64,000 nt of DNA, taken from the NCBI RefSeq assembly GCF_018613695.1, contig NZ_JAGGPR010000005.1, forward strand, positions 124,001-188,000, given 5' to 3'. The translations under genes and the position numbers were made by a program. Shown piece after piece: positions 1 through 8,942 of this stretch (the stretch's first letter is position 1; each line of letters begins with the position of its first letter). Below the pieces are notes generated by a model. That model worked only from the letters and a program-made list of their open reading frames with translations. It was not told the DNA's origin and searched no databases. Origin of the DNA: Arthrobacter sp. ISL-95. GTDB taxonomy: Bacteria; Actinomycetota; Actinomycetes; Actinomycetales; Micrococcaceae.

Positions 1-1
1 C

Positions 2-217
2 ACAGGAAGCTGGCTGTCCAACACCCTGTTTTCGGTCATCATCCTCGGCATCTGCTTCGCTGCACTGAAGGTGCAGCGTTCGCGCCGGCGTGGAGCTACC
101 CAACCAGCACATCGGGATATGAAACGTCCACCGGCGAGCTTCAACTCGTGGCGGGACAGGATCAAACGAACGGTGACCATTCGAGAGCTGCGTCGGTTGA
201 TACGGCACAGCCCGTGA
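2..217 (+). CDS. C-terminal end of a membrane protein gene (starts outside the window)
   Basis: Reading in frame from base 2 gives 71 residues and a TGA stop at 215-217. The first part is hydrophobic (core SVIILGICFAAL) and the rest is strongly basic, like the last membrane span and cytoplasmic tail of an integral membrane protein. The stop lies 13 bases before the next start, whose ribosome binding site fills the gap, so the two genes are probably cotranscribed. The family cannot be recognised from this fragment. Confidence 0.5.
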   Translation, partial: TGSWLSNTLFSVIILGICFAALKVQRSRRRGATQPAHRDMKRPPASFNSWRDRIKRTVTIRELRRLIRHSP

Positions 218-230
218 TCAAGGGAGTCCT

Positions 231-1544
231 ATGAGAACTAACCGAAAGATGTCCAGAGCCCGTCGTGGCGTCTCACTTCGCACCCGAACTTACCCACGCG
301 AGCAACGGCGCGTTCTGGAGCCCACTGTTGATATAGATAGCTACATGGACCAGATCGGCGTCCGATGCCTGAGATCAGTCCTGATCGTTTCTTGCTCTGT
401 GGCCCTTCTCTATTTTGTCGTCTGGCTGCTTCCGTTAACACAGCCCAAGACACAGCCCATGCCCCAGCTTTCAATAGGGTCGCTTCCCGGAGCATCGCTA
501 CTCACCGCATTCGGCGTGCTGGGTGCTCTTGTTTTCGCCGTATATATTGCGGCTCGCTCCCTGCCCAAAACAGAGAAAGAAGCAAGACCTGACTCGACTT
601 TCCTTCTGAGCAGGCTCGCTGCGCTTTGCCTGCATGCCTCTACGGGGCTCTTTATCTTGACTGCGGTGGACATGTTCTACATAAGCCATCGCGTGGACGT
701 TCTCAGGCTCGCAGGCTCCGCGTTCTTTGCTTTCCTGCTGGCGTATCCTTCAGCCGAGGCCCAAATACTTACAGACCAGTTGTCCAACGCCCACCGTAAG
801 GAGGCCCGCAGGGAGGTCGACATCCAAAAGACGCGGGCCGTCCTACGGCGTCTTCCAGGTCACCGACCTACGCTGGGTAACACCATCGGCCAAGCCTTTG
901 TGGCTACCCTGGCATTTCCATCCGTCATATCGGCAGTGGTGTGGCTCTCCACGGGAAAACCGAAGTTGGCGACGCTTACGCTCATTTCGGCCCTTTTTAT
1001 GACGGTCGTTGCCTTCCTCAGCCTCCAACACCACTTACACTCCGTGTACCGATCCGTGAGTGCGGATATCGGAATGTTCTCCGCGTTTAAGACTCTCATG
1101 TTGATTAGCCTGGCATTGTCGGCCATTACAGTCGCTCCAACGGACGTGGACGTTTGGGCGTATTTTGTCATTGTCGGCCTGGCGGTAGTCCTGGTTCCGT
1201 TCTGGATTCTCGTAATATTCTGTGTCCCCCTGCCGAGAACATGCGCTCGTGGGCTTGTGCTGCACTCGGTAGCCCGGACGGAAGAACGCCGGCTTAGGCG
1301 CCTTGAGAAGGAAAGTGCATCACCTAAGCCGAAGGTCAACGAGCTTGCGCTACTAAGTCTGACTTCGTTCGCACCGGCCCCATTCGGCCTCGTAACTGCC
1401 TTGGCGGCATCCCGGGACATTAAAGCGTCAGGAGAACGAGGCAAACGAATCGTGTATACCGTCTACATCACCACCGCGGTCGTTCTTGGGGCTCTTGTCA
1501 CCCTGCTGATTGCGCTTCCAACAGTTGTGGCCAACCTCAAATGA
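231..1544 (+). CDS. Polytopic membrane protein, unknown function
   Basis: A 437-residue protein with a basic N-terminus of about 40 residues and then roughly eight to ten hydrophobic segments (for example near residues 46-68, 88-107, 155-175, 220-265, 308-335 and 408-432). A charged linker, RRLRRLEKE, lies near residue 350, just before the last membrane region. The ATG at 231 has an AGGGAG ribosome binding site at 221-226. I see no catalytic or transport signature and do not recognise the family. It follows another membrane protein fragment closely, so the pair may form one operon. The call as a real gene rests on length, GC-rich codon use, the binding site and membrane topology. Confidence 0.7.
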   Translation: MRTNRKMSRARRGVSLRTRTYPREQRRVLEPTVDIDSYMDQIGVRCLRSVLIVSCSVALLYFVVWLLPLTQPKTQPMPQLSIGSLPGASLLTAFGVLGALVFAVYIAARSLPKTEKEARPDSTFLLSRLAALCLHASTGLFILTAVDMFYISHRVDVLRLAGSAFFAFLLAYPSAEAQILTDQLSNAHRKEARREVDIQKTRAVLRRLPGHRPTLGNTIGQAFVATLAFPSVISAVVWLSTGKPKLATLTLISALFMTVVAFLSLQHHLHSVYRSVSADIGMFSAFKTLMLISLALSAITVAPTDVDVWAYFVIVGLAVVLVPFWILVIFCVPLPRTCARGLVLHSVARTEERRLRRLEKESASPKPKVNELALLSLTSFAPAPFGLVTALAASRDIKASGERGKRIVYTVYITTAVVLGALVTLLIALPTVVANLK

Positions 1545-1586
1545 GAGTCAGTTGGGCGTGTCAGTGGTCGGGTCTAGGCTCGACGT

Positions 1587-1718
1587 ATGGAATACACCAC
1601 CACCTTGACGAAACACGTCAGTGCACGCCCGGAGAAGGATTGGGCCGTCACTCGGGATGAGACGGAACCCCGGCGCAGCACCAGCCACGACATCCCTTCC
1701 AAGGCGGAAGCCCTCTGA
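1587..1718 (+). CDS. Small 43-residue protein resembling the start of DUF2188
   Basis: The ATG at 1587 lies 6 bases after a TAGGCT -10 box (1575-1580), the spacing of a leaderless actinobacterial transcript. The product has the pattern HV..R...WAV, then a polar stretch and SKAEAL, which matches the small DUF2188 domain (HV...gWAV...TKAEA). DUF2188 normally continues with an alanine-rich helix, but here a TGA interrupts. The stop (1716-1718) overlaps the next ATG in TGATG, and the next product begins MAAAKVAA, which would extend the helix if the frame shifted. So this is either a small gene translationally coupled to its neighbour or a DUF2188 domain broken by a frame change. The family match is by eye. 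Confidence 0.45.
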   Translation: MEYTTTLTKHVSARPEKDWAVTRDETEPRRSTSHDIPSKAEAL

Positions 1719-2374
1719 TGGCGGCGGCAAAGGTTGCAGCGCCCAAGATTTCGCCGGTGCGGTTGGACGAACTGCGTGACGATGACGCCCCGGACTTCCA
1801 GCGTGGTGAAAGGTACGACGGCGTCAGGCTCACCCGGGTTTCTGCCGATGGAGAGGAACTGAGCGGCGCCGATTTCATTGAGTGCGAGCTGAACGGTGTC
1901 TCCTTCAACGAAGCTCAGCTGCGGGGCGCAACGTTCCGTGAGTGCATCTTCTCCGAGCCGTATGCGCCGGTCTTCATGGCTGCGCGGACTTCCTGGCAGG
2001 ACGTGGAGATCACCAATCCCCGCTGGGGCTCGGCGGAACTCTATGAGGGGAACTGGCGCTCTGTCCGCATCGATGGCGGCAAGCTTGACTATGTGAACCT
2101 GCGTGGCTCCAAACTCATGGATATTCAGATCTCCGACTGCATCATCAATGAACTGGACTTCGGCGGCTGCACGGGAACACGGTTGGCCTTGAAGAACTGC
2201 ACTATCGGCACGCTGGATGTCACGGGCGCCAAGCTGAAGGACGTAGATCTAAGGACCTCGGAGTTCAGGGGAATCAACGGATTGGCGGGGCTCGCAGGAG
2301 TGGTGATCGATGACTATCAGTTGAGCCTCATGGCACCGCTGTTGGCCGGACATTTAGGGATCCGAGTGATCTGA
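1718..2374 (+). CDS. Pentapeptide-repeat protein
   Basis: 218 residues. From about residue 45 there is a series of five-residue repeats of the A(D/N)LXX type (LSGADFIECELNG, then LRGATFRECIF, then LRGSKLMDI and LDVTGAKLKDVDL), which fold as a right-handed beta-helix. Such proteins can mimic DNA or act as scaffolds, and no specific role is shown here. The ATG at 1718 overlaps the stop of the small gene before it (TGATG) and has no strong ribosome binding site of its own, so translation is probably coupled. A CGG-rich spacer and a paa promoter follow. The N-terminal 40 residues are not repeats. Confidence 0.8.
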   Translation: MAAAKVAAPKISPVRLDELRDDDAPDFQRGERYDGVRLTRVSADGEELSGADFIECELNGVSFNEAQLRGATFRECIFSEPYAPVFMAARTSWQDVEITNPRWGSAELYEGNWRSVRIDGGKLDYVNLRGSKLMDIQISDCIINELDFGGCTGTRLALKNCTIGTLDVTGAKLKDVDLRTSEFRGINGLAGLAGVVIDDYQLSLMAPLLAGHLGIRVI

Positions 2375-2423
2375 TCCAGGGCTGGGGCCGGTCTCTGCTG
2401 ATCCGTAACTGAGGCTTCAGCTG

Positions 2424-2469
2424 TTGACCGGTCCGCCGGGCCGTGTTCTTTATAGAACGAACGGTCGGT
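2424..2469 (+). promoter_or_regulatory. Promoter and PaaR-type operator of paaJFH
   Basis: TTGACC at 2424-2429 and TATAGA at 2451-2456 are candidate -35 and -10 boxes, although the spacing is long. The -10 runs into AACGAACGGTCGGT at 2456-2469. This 14-mer is identical to the one upstream of paaA (37463-37476) and differs at two positions from the one upstream of paaZ. Its position over the start of transcription suggests repression. The operator also lies inside a longer upstream reading frame of the thiolase, which supports the later start at 2515. Confidence 0.75.
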
Positions 2470-2514
2470 ATATTATTCCGGGCCGGCCCCTTTCACTTCG
2501 CGAAGGATGTTCTC

Positions 2515-3741
2515 ATGGTCGAGGCTTTTCTTGTTGGCGGCGCACGTACGCCTGTAGGTCGCTACGGTGGGGCACTGTCCTCCGTCCGCCCGGACGATCT
2601 CGCAGCGTTGGTGGTCCGGGAAGCAGTGGCGCGCGCCGGCATCGATCCTGACTCCATTGATGAGGTGATCCTCGGCAATGCAAACGGTGCGGGCGAAGAA
2701 AACCGGAACGTGGCCCGAATGGCTACCCTCCTGGCTGGACTTCCCCTTCACATCCCCGGCATCACGGTGAACCGCCTTTGCGCATCGGGCCTCAGCGCGA
2801 TCATCATGGCCAGCCACATGATCAAGTCCGGAGCTGCGGACATCGTGGTGGCCGGTGGTGTTGAGTCCATGAGCCGTGCCCCGTGGGTGCAGGAAAAGCC
2901 CACCACGGCGTTTGCCAAGCCCGGCCAGATCTTCGATACCTCCATCGGCTGGCGCTTCACCAATCCGCTCTTCAGTAAGGGTGAGCTCTCCCGCGACGGC
3001 AAAATGACCTACTCCATGCCCGAAACGGCGGAGGAAGTGGGCCGTGTGGACAACATCTCCCGCGAGGACGCTGACGCCTTCGCGGTCCGCTCTCACGAGC
3101 TCGCACTGGCCGCCATTGCAGGCGGTCGCTTCAAGGATGAAATTGTTCCCGTCACGGTGAAGACCCGGAAGTCAGAGACCGTGGTGGACACGGATGAAGG
3201 TCCCCGCGAAGGCACCACCATGGACGTCCTGGCCGGGCTGCGGCCGGTGGTTCCGGGCGGATCCGTGGTCACCGCCGGCAACTCTTCCTCGCTCAACGAC
3301 GGCGCCTCGGCCATCATCGTCGCCTCCGAAGCCGCCATCACGAAGTTCGGCCTGACGCCCCGTGCCCGCATCGTCGACGGTGCCTCGGCAGGATGCGAAC
3401 CCGAAATCATGGGCATCGGTCCCGTCCCCGCCACCCAAAAAGTCCTGGCACGGGCCGGCCTCACAGTGGATCAGCTGGGCGCCGTTGAACTCAACGAAGC
3501 GTTCGCCACGCAGTCACTTGCCACCATGCGGCGGCTCGGGCTGAACCCGGACATCGTCAACAACGACGGCGGTGCCATCAGTTTGGGGCACCCGCTCGGT
3601 TCCAGCGGCTCCCGCATTGCCATCACGCTGCTGGGCCGCATGGAACGGGAACTCGCCTCCACTTCCGGGCCAAAACTCGGATTGGCGACCATGTGCATCG
3701 GCGTGGGACAGGGCACCGCGATGCTGCTGGAGGGCGTGTAA
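2515..3741 (+). CDS. paaJ: Thiolase, 3-oxoadipyl-CoA / acetyl-CoA C-acyltransferase (PaaJ-like)
   Basis: A 408-residue thiolase, the usual family length. The nucleophilic cysteine is C89 in NRLCASGLS. NEAFA and GGAISLGHPLGSSG supply the asparagine and histidine, and CIGVGQG supplies the second catalytic cysteine. It should cleave 3-oxoadipyl-CoA to acetyl-CoA and succinyl-CoA, the last step of phenylacetate breakdown; a more general fatty-acid thiolase cannot be excluded by sequence alone. The frame is open from 2443, but I start at the ATG at 2515, which has GAAGGA upstream and leaves the paa operator outside the gene. The next gene starts directly after the stop, so paaJ-paaF-paaH form one operon. 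Confidence 0.9.
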   Translation: MVEAFLVGGARTPVGRYGGALSSVRPDDLAALVVREAVARAGIDPDSIDEVILGNANGAGEENRNVARMATLLAGLPLHIPGITVNRLCASGLSAIIMASHMIKSGAADIVVAGGVESMSRAPWVQEKPTTAFAKPGQIFDTSIGWRFTNPLFSKGELSRDGKMTYSMPETAEEVGRVDNISREDADAFAVRSHELALAAIAGGRFKDEIVPVTVKTRKSETVVDTDEGPREGTTMDVLAGLRPVVPGGSVVTAGNSSSLNDGASAIIVASEAAITKFGLTPRARIVDGASAGCEPEIMGIGPVPATQKVLARAGLTVDQLGAVELNEAFATQSLATMRRLGLNPDIVNNDGGAISLGHPLGSSGSRIAITLLGRMERELASTSGPKLGLATMCIGVGQGTAMLLEGV

Positions 3742-4563
3742 ATGACACTGGATCCTCAAGTCTTCACCACCCTCCTGCTCGAGGAACGCGAGGACCGTCT
3801 CACGGTTCTGCTGAACCGTCCCGAGGTCCGTAATGCGATCGACCAGACCATGGTGGACGAGCTTCACATGGTCTGCGCTGAGCTTGAGCGGAACCCGAAA
3901 GTGCTGATCCTTGCAGGCACGGAAGGCGTGTTCGCTTCCGGTGCAGACATTGGACAGTTACGTGAACGCCGCCGGGATGATGCCTTGCAGGGGATCAACT
4001 CCACGATCTTTGTGCGCATCGCCAAGTTGCCCATGCCCGTAATTGCAGCTTTGGATGGGTATTGCCTGGGCGGAGGAGCAGAGCTCGCTTACGCTGCCGA
4101 CTTCCGCATTGGTACTCCGAGCGTCCGCATCGGCAACCCGGAGACCGGACTGGGAATCCTTGCCGCCGCCGGGGCGACTTGGCGGCTGAAGGAACTTGTC
4201 GGGGAGCCGAAGGCCAAGGAGATCCTTCTGGCCGGTGCCGTGCTCCGTGCCGAGGAAGCCCTGCGCATCAGCCTCATCACTGAAATCCACGAGGCCCCCG
4301 AACTGATGGATGCAGCACACAAATTGGCGGACCGGATTGCACGCCAGGACCCTCTGGCCGTGCGGATCACCAAGTCGGTGTTCCACGCCCCGGCTGAAGC
4401 GCACCCGCTGATTGACACGCTCGCCCAAGGGATTCTTTTCGAGTCGCAGGCCAAGTTTGACCGTATGCAGGCGTTCCTGGATAAGAAATCGGCCAAAGCT
4501 TCGCAAGACAGCGCCGCACCCGCATCAACCACCGCAGACTCACAAGACAGGACCCAAAAATGA
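3742..4563 (+). CDS. paaF: Enoyl-CoA hydratase, 2,3-dehydroadipyl-CoA hydratase (PaaF-like)
   Basis: 273 residues of the crotonase family. The oxyanion-hole motifs are ASGADI and YCLGGGAEL. Both catalytic glutamates of true hydratases are present, in GGGAEL and in NPETGLG, unlike the PaaG isomerase later in the window. It would hydrate 2,3-dehydroadipyl-CoA to 3-hydroxyadipyl-CoA. The C-terminal 20 residues are a Ser/Ala/Thr-rich tail. The ATG immediately follows the paaJ stop, and the stop overlaps the start of the dehydrogenase gene by four bases (ATGA), which fits one coupled beta-oxidation operon. Confidence 0.88.
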   Translation: MTLDPQVFTTLLLEEREDRLTVLLNRPEVRNAIDQTMVDELHMVCAELERNPKVLILAGTEGVFASGADIGQLRERRRDDALQGINSTIFVRIAKLPMPVIAALDGYCLGGGAELAYAADFRIGTPSVRIGNPETGLGILAAAGATWRLKELVGEPKAKEILLAGAVLRAEEALRISLITEIHEAPELMDAAHKLADRIARQDPLAVRITKSVFHAPAEAHPLIDTLAQGILFESQAKFDRMQAFLDKKSAKASQDSAAPASTTADSQDRTQK

Positions 4564-5423
4564 CCGAAGCTCCCGCCATCCCGCACGTCGTCGGAGTCCT
4601 TGGTGGCGGCCGGATGGGTGCTGGAATCGCGCACGCCTTCCTCACCAAAGGTGCCAATGTGATCGTTGTGGAACGCGATCACGAGGCAGCCGCCGGAGCG
4701 CAAGACCGCGTTGCTGATGCCGTCACCAAGTCCGCCGCCCGCGGCACCCTGAACGAATCTCATGAAAAAGCGATGTCCCGCTTCAGCACCTCCACGGACT
4801 ACGAGTCGTTCATTCATTGCGGCCTCGTGGTAGAGGCAGTGCCTGAGGACTACGACCTCAAGGTCAAAGCGCTGAAAGCTGTTGAGGAACACCTCTCCGC
4901 GGATGCTTTCCTTGCCTCCAACACGTCCTCGTTGTCCGTGACCGGCCTGGCCAACGAACTCCGTCGTCCGGCCAACTTCGTGGGCTTGCATTTCTTTAAC
5001 CCGGTGCCCGCCTCCACCCTCATTGAGGTGGTGCTGGCCAAGGAAACGTCTCCCGAACTCGCTGAAGCGGCGAAAAACTGGACTGAGGCACTCGGCAAGA
5101 CCGCCGTCGTCGTCAATGACGCTCCCGGCTTTGCCTCTTCAAGGCTCGGCGTTGCAATCGCGCTTGAGGCGATGCGCATGGTGGAGGAAGGTGTGGCGTC
5201 CGCAGAAGACATCGATGCCGCCATGGTCCTGGGCTATAGGCATCCCACCGGTCCGCTGAAGACCACGGACATAGTTGGCTTGGACGTTCGGCTGGGCATC
5301 GCCGAATACTTGCACTCCACGCTGGGCGACCGTTTCGCTCCGCCGCAGATCCTGCGGGACAAAGTGGTACGCGGAGAGCTTGGGCGGAAGACGGGCAAGG
5401 GCTTCTTCGACTGGAACGACTAG
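4560..5423 (+). CDS. paaH: 3-hydroxyacyl-CoA dehydrogenase (PaaH-like)
   Basis: 287 residues, the length of single-function short 3-hydroxyacyl-CoA dehydrogenases and shorter than E. coli PaaH. The N-terminal NAD-binding Rossmann motif is GGGRMGAGIA. The catalytic region has HFFNPVP, followed by a conserved glutamate in STLIEVV, and NDAPGFASSR. The C-terminus GRKTGKGFFDW is the typical end of the family. It would oxidise 3-hydroxyadipyl-CoA to 3-oxoadipyl-CoA between PaaF and PaaJ. The start overlaps the paaF stop as ATGA. Confidence 0.9.
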   Translation: MTEAPAIPHVVGVLGGGRMGAGIAHAFLTKGANVIVVERDHEAAAGAQDRVADAVTKSAARGTLNESHEKAMSRFSTSTDYESFIHCGLVVEAVPEDYDLKVKALKAVEEHLSADAFLASNTSSLSVTGLANELRRPANFVGLHFFNPVPASTLIEVVLAKETSPELAEAAKNWTEALGKTAVVVNDAPGFASSRLGVAIALEAMRMVEEGVASAEDIDAAMVLGYRHPTGPLKTTDIVGLDVRLGIAEYLHSTLGDRFAPPQILRDKVVRGELGRKTGKGFFDWND

Positions 5424-5449
5424 AGCCCGGGGCCGGTTAGGCTAACCGG

Positions 5450-6046
5450 GTGACTTCTATTGAACCCATCACCCTGACCGGAAAATTCGTGACGCTGGAA
5501 CCGTTGAGCCACAAGCACCATGACGGCCTGGTTGACGCAAGCCGCGACGGCGATCTCTGGAAGCTTTGGTACACGTCCGTGCCCACCCCGGAGGGCATGG
5601 CAGCTGAAATCGATCGCCGCCTGGGCCGGCAGGCAGAAGGATCCATGCTGCCTTTTGCGACGCGCTCCAACGTCACCGGCAAGCTCATCGGCATGACCAC
5701 TTACATGAATATTGACGCCCAAACGCCTCGCTTGGAGATTGGATCCACGTGGAACGCTGCGTCGGCGCACGGCACAGGAACCAACCCGGACTCCAAGCTG
5801 CTGCTCCTGCGGCATGCCTTTGAATCACTGGGCTGCCCCGCCGTGGAATTCCGCACGCATTGGATGAACCAGCAGTCCCGTGAGGCCATTGCCAGGCTCG
5901 GCGCCAAACAGGACGGAGTGCTTCGAAGTCACTCCCGCAGCAAGGACGGCGCCCTCCGCGACACCGTGGTGTTCTCCATCCTTGAACATGAATGGCCGGC
6001 TGTGCGCAACGGTTTGGAGTTCCGTCTGGCCAAATACGGCGCGTAG
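5450..6046 (+). CDS. GNAT-family N-acetyltransferase (RimJ/RimL type)
   Basis: 198 residues with the layout of RimJ/RimL acetyltransferases: ITLTGKFVTLEPLS at the start, an acceptor region, and EIGSTW near the middle where the acetyl-CoA fold begins. The classic QxxGxG/A loop is poorly kept (SAHGTGTN). The substrate is unknown; relatives acetylate protein N-termini, antibiotics or small amines. The GTG at 5450 lies 6 bases after TAGGCT (5438-5443), so the gene is probably read from a leaderless transcript and is independent of the paa operon 26 bases upstream. It converges on the sugar operon. Confidence 0.8.
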   Translation: MTSIEPITLTGKFVTLEPLSHKHHDGLVDASRDGDLWKLWYTSVPTPEGMAAEIDRRLGRQAEGSMLPFATRSNVTGKLIGMTTYMNIDAQTPRLEIGSTWNAASAHGTGTNPDSKLLLLRHAFESLGCPAVEFRTHWMNQQSREAIARLGAKQDGVLRSHSRSKDGALRDTVVFSILEHEWPAVRNGLEFRLAKYGA

Positions 6047-6059
6047 TCCTTGTGCGCGT

Positions 6060-6120
6060 GCCGAGGGGTGAGCTCTCGGCTGAAAGCGCAGGCTATACCC
6101 CCGAGATCTAACCCCTCGGC
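6060..6120. terminator. Long inverted repeat between convergent genes
   Basis: GCCGAGGGGT (6060-6069) pairs perfectly with ACCCCTCGGC (6111-6120), and the inner AGCTCTCGG/CCGAGATCT pair extends the stem with one mismatch. There is no T-run. It lies between a plus-strand and a minus-strand gene end, so a bidirectional terminator is the simplest reading. Confidence 0.6.
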
Positions 6121-6142
6121 GCAGGCTAAGAGCGCGTGAACG

Positions 6143-7276
6143 TCACAACGCCACGCTTTCGCCGGCCAATGCACTCCGAACCGAGGTCCACGACTTCAGG
6201 ACCTCCAACACCGCGGGGTCGCGCTCAGCCAGGATGGCTTGTTGGTACGAGTCCTCCAGCAGCGAATCCACGGAAACCCGGGCGCCTGTGGAGGCACTGA
6301 GAATGGCGGCCTCCACCATGGCCAGGCTCATGATGTTCCGGTGAACCCGTCCCATGGGCGTGCTTCCCGTACGCACAGCGGACACGAAGTCCCGCAAGGA
6401 TCCGGCAATTTCCTGGCCCCGGTCCTCAGAACCCACGGCATCGCTGGTAGCAGGAACAGAAGAGACGGGCTCGTTGTCGCCGTCCCACAAAACAGTTCCG
6501 TGCTCACCGCTGATCCGCCACGACGCATTCCACGAAGTTTCCTGGCCGGGGCTGCACCAACTACCCGTGAACACGAAGCGCTCGCCGCCTGTCATCTCGA
6601 AAATGGCGGTGGATCCCGCATCTCCGCGGTACCAACTCCAGGAGGGGTTGTACTCTTCGCAGAATACGGACACGGGGTCGGCGTCGAGCAGGAAGCGGGC
6701 CATGTCGAACTGGTGGATGGCCATGTCCAGCAGGAGCGGGTGATCCATGGCGTCACGGAATCCGCCGAAGTGCGGGGCCTTGAAAAATTCGGCAGAGACG
6801 GTGCCGACGGAGCCCAGGCACGAAGACATGCGTTTGGCCGAGAACAGGTGCCGGTTGTATCGCCGGGACTGGCTGACCATGAACAGCTGACCGTGAAGCT
6901 CCGCCGCGGCCGCCAGGGAAAGGCCCTGTGCCACAGTCGATGCCACCGGCTTCTCACCGAGGACCGGCAAGCCAGCGGCCAAGGCTTCGGTGGTGACCGG
7001 ATGATGCGCGGCAGGTACGGTGACGTTGATGACTGCCTGGGCTCCGACGTCGGACGCCAACTGAGCGGTACCGGCACCGACCGGGAGGTCGGGTCGATCC
7101 AAGGATGCCGCCGCTTCAGCGGCTGCCGTGAGGTCCAGGTCAACGATGCCCACGAGCTCAACCGACGGCGATTCCTCCACCGTTCGAAGCCACGCGCGGC
7201 CCATGCCCCCGGCACCTACAACAACGACGCGAAGGGGAGTGCCGTCGTCGGGAATGGTAGCGAAAGGCGTGCTCAC
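6143..7276 (-). CDS. Gfo/Idh/MocA-family oxidoreductase
   Basis: 377 residues from a GTG at 7276. The NAD(P)-binding motif [13 protein letters not shown] is at the N-terminus and GEKPVAST is the EKP motif carrying the active-site lysine. The C-terminal half has the beta-sheet pattern of substrate binding in this family. It probably oxidises or reduces a sugar or inositol derivative imported by the linked ABC transporter. The frame is open further upstream, but the GTG overlaps the ThuA stop as GTGA, which fits coupled translation and sets the start. It is the last gene of the operon. Confidence 0.88.
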   Translation of the reverse strand: MSTPFATIPDDGTPLRVVVVGAGGMGRAWLRTVEESPSVELVGIVDLDLTAAAEAAASLDRPDLPVGAGTAQLASDVGAQAVINVTVPAAHHPVTTEALAAGLPVLGEKPVASTVAQGLSLAAAAELHGQLFMVSQSRRYNRHLFSAKRMSSCLGSVGTVSAEFFKAPHFGGFRDAMDHPLLLDMAIHQFDMARFLLDADPVSVFCEEYNPSWSWYRGDAGSTAIFEMTGGERFVFTGSWCSPGQETSWNASWRISGEHGTVLWDGDNEPVSSVPATSDAVGSEDRGQEIAGSLRDFVSAVRTGSTPMGRVHRNIMSLAMVEAAILSASTGARVSVDSLLEDSYQQAILAERDPAVLEVLKSWTSVRSALAGESVAL

Positions 7277-8046
7277 GCGTTGGCCCCCTGGTAGCTCTTG
7301 CCGTTGAAAAAGTCGCCGGTCTCGTAGCGCAGCAGCTCGGGTACGGCGCGTTCGGCGCGGTCGGTGACGGCCCATTCCACGGCGTTGGCGATCACGCGCC
7401 GGACGTCCTTGTGGTGGTAGACGGGGTAGTCCTGGTCACCGGGGCTGAAGAAGAAGATTTTGCCGTGGCCCCGGCGGAAGGTGCAGCCGGATCGGAAGAC
7501 TTCGCCGCCGCTGAACGAGCTGATAAACACCAGTTCCTCGGGCGTGGGGATGTCAAAGAATTCGCCGTACATTTCCTGCTGCGGAATCTCAATGGGGTGC
7601 GGGATGCCCTTGGCGATGGGGTGGGTGGGATCCACGGTCCACACGAGTTCGCGGTCCTGCTCGGAGCGCCAACGCAACGTGCAGGAGGTGCCCATGAGCT
7701 TAGTGAAAATTTTGGACCAGTGCCCCGAATGCAGCACAATCAGGCCCATTCCGGCCAGGACGTGACGGTGGACGCGCTCCACGATCTCGTCATCAACATC
7801 TGCATGGGACATGTGGCCCCACCAAGTGAGGACGTCGGTGTCGGCGAGGACTTCTTCGCTGAGGCCGTGCTCAGGTTCGTCCAGGGTTGCGGTCCGGACC
7901 TCGACGGCGGCACCCAGGTTCTCGTCGATGCCCGCCTTGATTGCGCCGTGCATGCCGTCCGGGTAGAGGCGGGCCACCAGTTCGTCGCGCTTCTCGTGAC
8001 GGTTTTCGGACCACACGGTGACGTGGATGGGATTGCTCTCAGTCAT
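7273..8046 (-). CDS. ThuA-like protein (trehalose utilisation family)
   Basis: 257 residues of the ThuA fold, related to class I glutamine amidotransferases. Typical features are [11 protein letters not shown] at the start, [28 protein letters not shown] and the late [13 protein letters not shown] block. In rhizobia ThuA and ThuB (a Gfo/Idh/MocA protein) act together on imported trehalose-type disaccharides by a 3-keto route, and here the gene overlaps just such a partner. The ATG at 8046 has AAGGAG in the proper place; an upstream in-frame ATG lacks one. The ligand is not proven. Confidence 0.88.
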   Translation of the reverse strand: MTESNPIHVTVWSENRHEKRDELVARLYPDGMHGAIKAGIDENLGAAVEVRTATLDEPEHGLSEEVLADTDVLTWWGHMSHADVDDEIVERVHRHVLAGMGLIVLHSGHWSKIFTKLMGTSCTLRWRSEQDRELVWTVDPTHPIAKGIPHPIEIPQQEMYGEFFDIPTPEELVFISSFSGGEVFRSGCTFRRGHGKIFFFSPGDQDYPVYHHKDVRRVIANAVEWAVTDRAERAVPELLRYETGDFFNGKSYQGANA

Positions 8047-8077
8047 GATTTCTCCTTCGAAGGTTTGGGAACGCGGT

Positions 8078-8935
8078 CTACTTGACCGCACCGCCGGTGG
8101 TGCCGGCGGCGATGTATTTTTGGGCCGCTACCAGCAGGACGATTGCCGGGATGGAGGCGAGTACCGCCGTCGCCATAACCGAACTCCAGTCGTTTACGTA
8201 GGCGCCGATGTACTGGAAGATGCCCAAGGTGACGGGTCGTACGGCTTCGGTGGTGGTGAGGGTCAGTGCGAAAAGGAAGTCACTCCAGGCGAACAGGAAG
8301 GTGAAGAGCCCCGCGGTGATCAGGGAGTTCCGGCTGAGTGGAAGCACGATCGACCAGAACGCCCGGAGGTGTCCGGCGCCGTCCACCCGTGCTGCCTCAA
8401 TCACTGAGGCCGGCATACCGTTCATGAAGGCCCGGATGATGAGGATTGCGAACGGGATGCCGTGAGCCGAGTCTGCCAGGATCAGGCCGGGGATGGAGTT
8501 GAGCAGGCCGAGATCGTTGTAGGCGGTGTACAGGGCGTTGGCCACCACGATTCCGGGGATCATTTGGCTGATGAGGATCGCGAACAGGACCACGCCGGCG
8601 CCGCGGACCTTGAAGTACGCCAACGCGTAGGCGGCCGGGGCTGCAATGGCCAGGCTCAACGCCACGCTGCCCAGCGAAATGATGAGGCTGGTTCCGAGGT
8701 TTCCTGCTTGCTCGTTGATGGCCGTGGCATATCCGGTGAAGTCGGGTTTCACCGGGAACCACGAGGTTTCCAGGGTGGTGCCGTTGGGTTGTAGAGAGGC
8801 GTTGACCATCCAGTAGACCGGGAACAGCATGATGGCCAGGAAGAAGATCGCCAGTGCCGTGTAGCCCCAGTTCTTGCGTCCGGTTGCTTTTGAAGCGATG
8901 GCCCGGAGCGGGGGTGCTTTCAGTGCGGTTGTCAT
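8078..8935 (-). CDS. Sugar ABC transporter permease (MalG type)
   Basis: 285 residues with six hydrophobic segments and the cytoplasmic EAA loop [20 protein letters not shown], which docks to the ATPase. Family: carbohydrate uptake transporter 1. It pairs with the MalF-type permease just upstream (7 bases apart) and the lipoprotein binding protein. No ATPase gene is in the operon, which is common in actinobacteria where a shared MsmK/MsiK-type ATPase serves many sugar importers. The start ATG at 8935 follows a GGAAACC stretch. Confidence 0.92.
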   Translation of the reverse strand: MTTALKAPPLRAIASKATGRKNWGYTALAIFFLAIMLFPVYWMVNASLQPNGTTLETSWFPVKPDFTGYATAINEQAGNLGTSLIISLGSVALSLAIAAPAAYALAYFKVRGAGVVLFAILISQMIPGIVVANALYTAYNDLGLLNSIPGLILADSAHGIPFAILIIRAFMNGMPASVIEAARVDGAGHLRAFWSIVLPLSRNSLITAGLFTFLFAWSDFLFALTLTTTEAVRPVTLGIFQYIGAYVNDWSSVMATAVLASIPAIVLLVAAQKYIAAGTTGGAVK

Positions 8936-8942
8936 GGTTTCC

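Noticed and set aside
6239..7294. 351-residue reading frame opposite the Gfo/Idh/MocA gene
   Set aside because: Antisense to a clear oxidoreductase, with low-complexity composition and no ribosome binding site.
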